Assembly: GCA_021234155.1 (NCBI GenBank)
Contig: JAJEKV010000021.1
Coordinates: 12,649,760 to 12,713,759, forward strand
Reading direction: 5' to 3'
DNA: 64,000 nt
Source: Isoetes taiwanensis
Lineage: Eukaryota; Streptophyta; Lycopodiopsida; Isoetales; Isoetaceae
The notes beneath the pieces are model-generated. The model worked only from the letters and a program-made list of their open reading frames with translations, was not told the origin of the DNA and made no database searches. The position numbers and the translations under genes are program-made. Shown piece after piece: positions 57,616 through 64,000 of the stretch. Positions within the stretch are counted from its first letter, which is position 1. Each line of letters starts with the position of its first letter.

Positions 57616-58457
57616 CTACTCATCTGGATCCATTAATGGGGAGTCGACCATATCCTCGTCTGCTTCATCATCTGATTCCTCCCGTGTGGTGTCATCTGCT
57701 CCATCTGTGGTCTTGTCCGGAGCTTTTTCTTTATGAACCACAACTTCCCTCCCCACTGCAGAGTGTTGTAGAGTCTTCAGAACACTGGACGTGAAGCTCC
57801 CCGTGTTGAACAGTTTTTCCCTCACTCTGGAAATCTCCATTCCAAGCTCCCTGGATGTTAGGGTTCCGGCCTCCTTCATCCCTTCCAGATCCTTCCACCC
57901 AAGGTTCTGACAATTTAAAGGCGCCGGCCTTTTGTCGGTCCCCTTCTGCTTGCTCATTGAAGAGTGAGAATAATTGGATACTGACAATTTTTTCGTGTGG
58001 TAGAACTTACCCTTCTGGCAGTCTTCCACATACATTGTTATATGCTTCGAATCTGGCGCAGAGACAGAGATCACAACACCGACCTTCTTGTACTTGTCCC
58101 CGGAGCTCTTCTGCCCTGTCTCCAATCCCTTGATGACGAAGAACGGAGTTCGGCCAGTGATCACTAGCGACTCCGTGGTGAATGCTGCAAGACCAAAGGA
58201 TGGATCAGTAAAGGTATTCCGACCAAAGAAAACCCTCAGAGCTCACCTGGTGCGCCTGACTTTCTCTTCTTGCTGCCGCTAGAACCAGCATCCCCTCCGG
58301 CGCCTCGCTTCTTGGTCGGAGTCGTCATGTCTGTATGCCCCCGCCTCTTCTTCCTGCTCGAACTCCCTTGTAAATTAAGCCTCTTCCGCACCTTGGAGGT
58401 TTTAGGACTGCACGTAAGAAAGGTTGGGCGTGTTCTTAAATTTGAATTTAAGGACAT
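57616..58457 (-). CDS. Unrecognised nuclear-type protein, two exons, about 259 residues
   Basis: Exon 1 is 58457-58247 (ATG at 58457) and exon 2 is 58184-57616. The intron is 62 nt with CCAG|GTGAGC and GTCTTGCAG|C; phases join. The N-terminus is basic (SSSRKKRRGH, TPTKKRGAGG, GSKKRKSG) with several nuclear-localisation-like clusters. Exon 2 opens TESLVITGRTPFFVIKGLET, then VGVVISVSAPDSKHITMYVE, which could be a small beta domain. The C-terminus is very acidic (TREESDDEADEDMVDSPLMD). A CGTGCAG site at about 58415 could be an alternative acceptor. No family recognised. No frame damage. Confidence 0.5.
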
Positions 58458-58478
58458 ACATTCATTTAAGAAAAGAAG

Positions 58479-58520
58479 CGGGCTAAGAGTACAGCACGGT
58501 CGTCTTTAGCCCGCCCAAAC
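58479..58520. repeat. Hairpin between divergent genes
   Basis: AAGCGGGCTAAGA and TCTTTAGCCCGC pair around a loop of about 15 nt (58479-58515), between the start of the minus-strand gene at 58457 and the plus-strand exon at 58691. Confidence 0.65.
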
Positions 58521-58690
58521 ACCATTTCGAAATTTAATCACATCCAGGGACTTAGTATCTTCACTGCGGCCTTGGCGACTCTGAGTTGGGAGGCGAGCAT
58601 CGACTGCAAGCGACTACCGGAATGGCGCCACGACGCGGTAAGCTCCTCACAGCGCCTTGCTCTGTGCCTTTTTTCTAACCGCGCGTCTTA

Positions 58691-58924
58691 ATGGAAGTAG
58701 TTGATTTGATCGATGAGCACGAAGCTAAGGTAGCATGCGGGGAGGAGCTGCCACACACGGGAACTCTACACTGCAGCGCCATGGAAGGGGGATACACGAG
58801 AATCGCATTGATACAAGTATTAGATGCGAATGCACTCTTGATGAGACCGACAGAAGAAGCAAAGACTCTCGGTGAGGCTGCGGGATCTGTGATACAGTGG
58901 CCCAAGGAATTACTGCGTGAAGAG
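58691..58924 (+). CDS. DUF8039-like exon (plant transposon-associated domain)
   Basis: The ATG at 58691 opens 78 codons ending at a strong donor GAAGAG|GTGAGT. Motifs VACGEELPHTGTLHCSAM, GGYTRIALIQV, LLMRPTEEAKTLGEAAGS and VIQWPKELLREE follow the pattern (VA.G, LH, Y.RV.V..V, P....TLG.A.GS.I.WP) of a domain found in many plant CACTA-linked proteins; the match is from memory. No second exon was found before 59300. It may be a captured fragment, and it stands divergently to the gene at 57616-58457. Confidence 0.45.
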
Positions 58925-59397
58925 GTGAGTTTCAGAGATGCCTGTGTTATTTTGCGTGTAGAACATGCCGTCTGTGTTTAGATCATGGAACTGCTCATAA
59001 GCTCGACGGATTTATTGTTTCCTTGTCCAGCATTTTTCAGCTTCGAGAGATGATTTACTCTCTGGGTTGAGAGATGCTCGACAAGGAAACAATGGATCGG
59101 GGGTAAACGTGGACAGTTCCGTGTTCTGGTTATGGAATGTTTTAGGTGTATTTTTTCTTGGATTGTTTTCTTGTGTTTAGAAGCACAAGGCTCCATCCAC
59201 TGCGAGTATCTGTTAGGCGTAATAGTTTTGTATAGATCAGGCTAGTTCTTAGTGGTTAGTTGTAGAGGCTTGTGCTTAGACCCAAAGTCCTGCATACAGT
59301 CAGGGCTACTTCCCTTCGCAATATTCGAGCAAGATAGTTCGAAGGAGAGTGGCTCGTGTCTGCGCAGCACCGGAGAATCTGACGACAAGCTCTCGTG

Positions 59398-59999
59398 GTT
59401 TCCCCGTGGTTAGTTGTAGAGGCCTCCAGCCCGAGCCCCTCCCTTCAATAATATTCGAATTTAAGATGGTTCGAAGGAGAGTGGCTCGACCGGGTCGAGG
59501 GCCGCGACCATACGTGAGAATTAATTTGTTAAGGGATTCTCGACTTGCGAGTCGAGAATGCAAGTGTTGGTTTCCTGTCTGCATTCTCGACTCACAAGTC
59601 GAGAATACCTTAGTCATAGAGAACTCCAGATAGTACACATGGAGTGCTGGCTGGTTAAGGCATTCTCGACTCGCGAGCCGAGAATGTAGACAAAGAAGCT
59701 TCTCGTGGTTTTCCCGTGGTTAGTTGTAGAGGCCTCCACCCGGTCCCAGCCCCTCCCTTTGCAATATTCGACCGAAGATGGTTCAAGGAGAGTGGCTCGA
59801 CCGGGTGGAGGCCACCGTGACCATACACGTGAGAATTGGCTTCTAAGGGATTCTCGACTTGCGAAGTCGAGAATGCAAGTGTTAGCTTCATGTTCGCATT
59901 TTGACTCGCAAGTCGAGAATGCCTTAGCCATCGAGAACTCCGGATAGTACACATGGAGTGCTGGTTGGTTAAGGCATTCTCGACTCATGGCCGAGAATG
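59398..59999. repeat. Tandem duplication of about 310 bp with palindrome cluster 4
   Basis: Units 59398-59695 and 59710-59999 share GTTAGTTGTAGAGGCCTCC, GAGAGTGGCTCGACCGGGT and ACTCCGGATAGTACACATGG-like phrases. Each unit holds three decayed palindromes: 59537-59558, 59583-59605, 59661-59684, and 59851-59873, 59897-59920, 59975-59998. All six have one or more mismatches, unlike clusters 1 and 2. Confidence 0.85.
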
Positions 60000-60439
60000 C
60001 AGACAAAGATAGTGACGTCCAAAGACGATATACGGTCTCAAGGCGATACCGCATCAAGGCCGCCACGCATACATCGCCGCCTAGTCGACGGTGCGCCGAC
60101 ACATACCTAAGCAAGGACGCCCTAGGGGGCAACTTTAATGGTGCGCATTACTTAGCAATGCGCGCACCTTTAGACCTTTAAACCATTAAAGGAAGACCAA
60201 GGGTCATGGGAACCCTAAACCTAACTGATAGCCTACATAAGGCACCAAACCCTAACATTCCCTTTTTCGCCCACATACCTTCGAGTCCGGATTCAAGGCC
60301 CAGAGTCAATTCCAACTCCCACGATCTGCCAACACGCCCCAGCTTGTCAGATCATCCTTCCGACCGCATCCCGAAGCAGAACAGAGACATGGACGCCTTC
60401 GGATCAAGAGGAGTGAACCAGGGATCAGGTATTTGGTCG
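60000..60439. other. Spacer; weak plus-strand ORF
   Basis: A frame at 60206-60448 (ATG at 60206, Pro/Ser-rich, 80 codons) has no domain. A repeat of GGTGCGCATTACTTAGCAATGCGCGCACC type near 60139-60167 forms a small hairpin. Confidence 0.3.
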
Positions 60440-61510
60440 ATTGAATAGCTTAAACCTCATTCCAGCCTTTGAACCAGTAGGTTTAGCCTATTAAATCGCC
60501 CTTAGTAGCCCAACAGACCCTGACACTGACTCTAACTAAAGAATTGACTCTATATATTAGATTAGTTCTTATTATTTATGATCATATGATGGATGGTTGT
60601 ATTCTGTGGACTCATTGTATTGGGAAGGGTGAATAGAGACTTAAAGCTTAGTAGATGATGCTCATAGCTAGTCCCTCTTAGTGCATTACTAGAATTCGGC
60701 CTGTGTACAGGAGCCCACCTGGTTGTGGGTGAAGGGGCCAGACTGGCTTAGAATGAGATTCGTGTTCTAACCCTTGACCGATCCCTCTGGTGTGTAAGGC
60801 CTACCGGGGATCAGAGTGACTAGGTCTAATGGCTTGCCACTGAGTGTGGGTAAGGCATGGGCTCGACACCCGTGGAGTGATGCATCACTCTCCAGTGGGT
60901 TGAAGTCGAATAAGGGCAGTGGCCCTCTAGTCACCTTGGGTTAGCATGTAGATCTCTGGAGGGAGTGATCCCTACCTGCCCCATCGGACCGGGAGATGTA
61001 ACCCAGGGAATAGCCCCTTTGGCTATGCACCCTACTGCCAAGGCCAGTCCCAACACTTTTCAACCTACTCTCGCAAAGTGTGCATGGGAGGGGCGGATGG
61101 AGTGGACAACCCTAAGCCATGTTCTTATGCCAGCCCAATCCATTGTCATGATTCTCATGCTGCTTGAACCGAACGGAGACCCAAGCTTGTCGGGTCATCC
61201 CCTGGAGTCTGAGCCTTGGGTAGGACTTCCTTTGTATTGTGCTGATCTTTGTCTATGCAGATGTTGATGTGCCACCCTTCGAGGTGGATATATGATGATA
61301 TGTTACTGACGTGTATGTTTATGCTTCCACAGCTAGGTAGGCCCCGAGGGAGACGGGGTAAAATGACCCCTTCACTCTTCCCACTGTGGACTCTAGACGG
61401 TCCACAAAGTTGATATGTGGAGGGCCCAGAGATCGGTGTGGAGCTGGTGCGGGGGATGAACTCCTATTTGTATACGGTGCGAGCATCGTATACGAGTAGG
61501 GGACGTCACA
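60440..61510 (+). repeat. 5' LTR of element C copy 1
   Basis: The right end GGGGACGTCACA at 61510 is followed after one base by the primer site. The left end is estimated from loss of similarity with the reverse-oriented LTR at 46058-47960. Shared words include GCCACTGAGTGTGGGTAAGG, TTCTTATGCCAGCC and CCTTCGAGGTGGATATATG. Confidence 0.75.
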
Positions 61511-61511
61511 A

Positions 61512-61523
61512 TGGTATCAGAGC
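61512..61523 (+). other. Primer-binding site, element C copy 1
   Basis: TGGTATCAGAGC directly after the LTR end; complementary to initiator-Met tRNA 3' end. Confidence 0.85.
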
Positions 61524-61717
61524 AATGTTCTTGGAGACCAAGAGCAAAGCACTGGCCATGCTCCCAGTAATACTAACTTGATAGGATCCTCAAGCCTCGA
61601 AAAGTGGGAAATTTTTTTTTTCTCACCTTTGTAGTTTATGCTAAGCTAGTAACAACTAAGTGAATTGGAATTTAATAAGACTAAAAAGAATAAGCCAAAA
61701 ATTTTCCAAGTGAGGTG

Positions 61718-61784
61718 GTCTCACAGCTCGCGCCTGGTCGAAGAACTAAAAGTTAGTTTTTGAGCGAGGCGCAAGCTGTGAGAC
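61718..61784 (+). repeat. 67-nt nested hairpin 1
   Basis: The outer arms GTCTCACAGCTCGCGCC and GGCGCAAGCTGTGAGAC pair with one mismatch. The inner part AACTAAAAGTTAGTT also folds. Same orientation as the other three copies. Confidence 0.9.
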
Positions 61785-61907
61785 ATCGAGCCAAGATCAC
61801 TTAAATATGATGAATTTGAGAAAACTAATAGGGTAAATTTAATTCTAAGATAGGAATTAGTAAGAATAGCATGATTTGATTACTTAAATTACTTAAAAAT
61901 GTGTGAG

Positions 61908-61970
61908 ATCTCATAGCTCGCGCCTGGACTAAAAACTAAACTTTAGTTTTTTTTTTGGACACTGTGAGAC
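61908..61970 (+). repeat. Nested hairpin 2 (degraded right arm)
   Basis: The left arm ATCTCATAGCTCGCGCC is intact, the right arm has lost part of AGGCGCAAG but keeps CTGTGAGAC. The inner AAAACTAAACTTTAGTTTT stem is perfect. Confidence 0.8.
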
Positions 61971-62073
61971 CAATAAGTAGGAAAAGTCTGAAATAAGTGT
62001 AAGTTTTAACTAAATAGGTATCTTAGCATGTTAAATAGAGTAACTTGAAGTTTGACCTAAAAATTTGAAAAGC

Positions 62074-62081
62074 TATAAATA
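62074..62081 (+). promoter_or_regulatory. Internal TATA box upstream of H3-like ORF
   Basis: TATAAATA in the context GCTATAAATAGAAG, 109 nt before the ATG at 62183. Copy 2 keeps the same box at 105 nt. Spacing fits a Pol II promoter with a leader of about 75-80 nt. Confidence 0.65.
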
Positions 62082-62182
62082 GAAGTAGACCCCCCTCATT
62101 TGAACATTCCCGCCTTAGAAACCAGCTCTCGCTCCCTAAGGCGATCTTTGGCGCCCGAGATCCGATTGACGATCCGTCAAAC

Positions 62183-63458
62183 ATGGCACGGACCAAGCAG
62201 ACTGCGAGGAAAGCCCGCCCCAAAGCGGCCTTAACCGGGCCGCCGATGCCAGTACGATTCGGCGCATGCTGCAGGAGCGCCTCCTTAACCCTAACGACAT
62301 ACTTTCTTCGAGTGGGGGAGAACATTCGAACGAGCACAATGAAGAAGATGAAGCACACTCGGAAGCAGGGACGGAGGTAATTGGGGAAGAGGAGGAGGAA
62401 GCGCAGCGGGAAAGGAGAACCAAGGCCCGAGAGGAACGAAGGATGCCGACTCCAGAGCCGACTATTGAAGAGCAAGTCGAGGCCTGGATTCGAGAAAAAG
62501 AAGCAGAGGAGCAGCAGGAGCAGATCGAGCCGAAGCTTCAGTCGGAAGAGGAGGCAGACCTCGCTCGGTTTATCAAGAAATACGAACGCAGAGAGAGGAG
62601 AAGAGAAGAGAAGAAGAGGAAGAGGGAAGAAGAAGAGAAGAAATCGGCCGAGGAGCGCAGGGAGAAGAAAGGGAAATGGGTGGGGAGCCCCAGGAAGTTC
62701 AAGGACGTCCCCATGGTGAAAAAGCCCAACCCAAAGATCACCATTACCAAACGGTCACCCGATCATCCCCCAACCCCCTCGGAGAGTTCTGACGAAGAAC
62801 TTAACCCCAACACAGAAGGGGCAAGTTCTTCCAAACCCCCGATCAGACCGTGTGGTGACCGAGCAGATATAGTACCCGAGGAGGAGCAAAGCAGGACACA
62901 AATGAAGAAGCCCCTCCCCCCCAAATGGGATAGGAAGAAGCAACCCCGGCCTGCCCGAGAGTCTTACGTCACCAACCCCATCAAAGTCTACGAGCGAAAG
63001 ATGCGGGACCACGAGGCCTATATGAAGGAGTGGGAGGCATACAACTCCTACTACCTGTGAGAACAGGGGGGACCATCGAAGGGGGTCACCCCACAAAGCA
63101 GCAGACCCTACGACCCCCACCACCCAAGCCCAAGGTCCCGAAAAAGCCTTCCCAGAAGAAGCTCACTAAAAAGCAGCTCGAGCAAAGAGCACTACGGGAG
63201 ATTCGGCACTTCCAGCGCAGCTACGGCTTCCTGATTCCCCGTGCCCCCTTTGCTCGGCTAGTTAGAGAGGTAATGCAGGATTTCAGGACTGACTTTAGGG
63301 TCACAGATGAAATGCTGCTGGCCCTGCAAGAAGCGGCTGAGCAGTTTATAGTGCAACATTTTGAAGACTCAACATCTTGCACTGTCCATGCCAAACGAGT
63401 AACCCTTATGAGGCAAGACATGTATCTTGCTAGACGCATTAAGGGAGAACGCCCTTAG
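62183..63458 (+). CDS. Histone H3-like protein with long charged insertion (two frameshifts)
   Basis: The ATG at 62183 starts MARTKQTARKARPKAAL, the H3 tail with K4, R8 and K9 context kept and S10 replaced by Ala. After a frame change near 62235 the frame 62266-63060 encodes acidic then basic/Glu-rich coil (ERRERRREEKKRKREEEEKK; later PARESYVTNPIKVYERK). A second change near 63050 leads to 63102-63458: a basic linker (PPPKPKVPKKPSQKKLTKKQ), then the histone fold at 63189-63455. The fold has ALREIRHFQRS, FLIPRAPFARLVREVMQDF, RTDFRV, LLALQEAAEQFIVQHFEDS, TVHAKRVTLMRQD and LARRIKGERP. Loop 1 has ordinary H3 length, not the longer CENH3 length, although IPRAPF and TLMRQD recall CENH3. About 425 residues before damage. 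The frame changes could be mutations or assembly errors; no plausible intron fits. Confidence 0.85.
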
Positions 63459-63603
63459 AACCTTTTTGTAAATAATTGAAAATTTTGTAAAATGGAACAA
63501 TTTTGTGTACTTTAGTTGTCTGTACTTGACTAATTAGGACGAGTTAGCAGGTTTTAGCTTTTATTTCAGCAAAATAGGACAATTGCAGACCGAAAGACGT
63601 GAT

Positions 63604-63670
63604 GTCTCACAGCTCGCGCCTGGACTAAAAACTAAACTTTAGTTTTTGAGCGAGGCGCAAGCTGTGAGAC
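63604..63670 (+). repeat. 67-nt nested hairpin 3
   Basis: GTCTCACAGCTCGCGCC ... GGCGCAAGCTGTGAGAC, with inner AAAAACTAAA-C-TTTAGTTTTT. Located 146 nt after the H3-like stop codon. Confidence 0.92.
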
Positions 63671-63806
63671 CTTGCCCAAAACTCGCCCAAAACAGCTCCA
63701 AATCGACCAAACAAGGGGTCGATTCTACCTGATTTGATGCTCGCCCATCATCCTTACACCCTTAGTTTATCCAAATTGGACATGTTTTGATCAAAATGGG
63801 ACTGAT

Positions 63807-63873
63807 GTCTCATAGCTCGCGCCTGGTCAAGAAACTAAACTTTAGTTTTTGAGCGAGGCGCAAGCTGTGAGAC
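63807..63873 (+). repeat. 67-nt nested hairpin 4
   Basis: Same unit as hairpin 3 with CTCATAG in the left arm; orientation and length identical. The spacer between hairpins 3 and 4 is 136 bp, against 123 bp between hairpins 1 and 2. Confidence 0.9.
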
Positions 63874-64000
63874 CTCCTACCATTTCTTCACCATAACTTG
63901 CCCGAATGATTCCCAACCTATTGTATAGCATCTTTAGGTAATCCAGCCACATTCAAACACTTGAACTAGTCTTCAAATTCCCATTTTGACCTCAGTATAG

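Larger units (their letters stand above)
60440..64000 (+). mobile_element. LTR retroelement C, copy 1 (carries histone H3-like gene)
   Basis: Order: LTR, tRNA primer site, leader with two hairpins, TATA box, H3-like ORF, two more hairpins. The element runs off the window, so any gag-pol and the 3' LTR are not visible. Together with copy 2 (43331-47960, minus strand) this defines a family in which the H3-tail ORF is a regular component and not a chance insertion. Confidence 0.8.

Noticed and set aside
53319-59999. CRISPR-like array
   Set aside because: Spacing is irregular, the repeat is a perfect palindrome, and the context is a plant genome with introns.
61465-61505. CGTATACGA inverted repeat at the end of the LTR as a separate mobile element
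   Set aside because: TATACGGTGCGAGCATCGTATACGAG is part of the LTR 3' end and has a counterpart near 46072 in copy 2.
62252-62273. Possible 22-nt intron between H3 tail and charged region
   Set aside because: Far too short for splicing; a frameshift is more likely.
63056-63101. Possible 45-nt intron joining the charged region to the H3 fold
   Set aside because: A GTGAGA donor and CAG acceptors exist, but the phases do not join and the length is below usual plant introns; a simple frameshift fits better, and copy 2 is colinear here without an intron.
62183-63458. Host CENH3 gene
   Set aside because: Loop 1 has canonical H3 length, the tail is canonical MARTKQTARK, and the gene lies in the leader region of an LTR element with a second copy in the window.

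Overview
The window is nuclear DNA of a land plant with a repeat-rich genome. The evidence is a complete seven-exon SOSEKI (DUF966) gene with short GT-AG introns, plant-type Ty3/gypsy polyproteins with a DGGS-type protease site, tRNA-primed LTR elements, hAT- and Harbinger-like elements and MITEs. A Penelope-like reverse transcriptase remnant makes a seed-free plant or gymnosperm-grade host plausible, but the sequence alone does not settle this.

Layout. 1-4.9 kb: 3' part of a decayed Ty3/gypsy element (A). 5-9 kb: LTR-like debris and an inverted, truncated relic of element B whose LTR carries a hAT-type insertion with an 8-bp target duplication. 9-21 kb: AT-rich intergenic DNA with MITEs, tandem duplications, a minisatellite and a few exon-like pieces. 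20.6-21.3 kb: an odd ORF with Cys-rich and Pro/Ala-rich repeats. 21.8-33.9 kb: a Harbinger-like TIR element split at its last bases by a complete 11.1-kb Ty3 element (B) with a 5-bp target duplication and a 3.9-kb extra coding region between integrase and the 3' LTR. 37.1-40.2 kb: SOSEKI gene, the clearest host gene. 43.3-48 kb: minus-strand copy 2 of an unusual LTR element (C). 51.8-53.0 kb: Penelope-like remnant. 53.3-60 kb: genes and gene fragments (FCP1/SCP-like phosphatase, several unrecognised proteins, a DUF8039-like exon) studded with about 18 copies of a palindrome centred on TCGACTCGCGAGTCGA. 60.4-64 kb: copy 1 of element C.

The most interesting finding is element C. Both copies have an LTR, a TGGTATCAGAGC primer-binding site, two leader hairpins at matching positions, an internal TATAAATA box and then, about 670 nt after the primer site, an ORF starting with the canonical histone H3 tail (MARTKQTARK in copy 1, MARTK-stop-T in copy 2). 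In copy 1 the coding region continues through about 270 codons of charged, coiled-coil-like sequence and ends in a well-conserved histone H3 fold (63189-63455). Four 67-nt nested hairpins flank this gene. This looks like a histone H3-derived protein carried by an LTR retrotransposon behind its own promoter.

Most retroelement ORFs here carry frameshifts or stops. Functional statements about them concern ancestral coding capacity.
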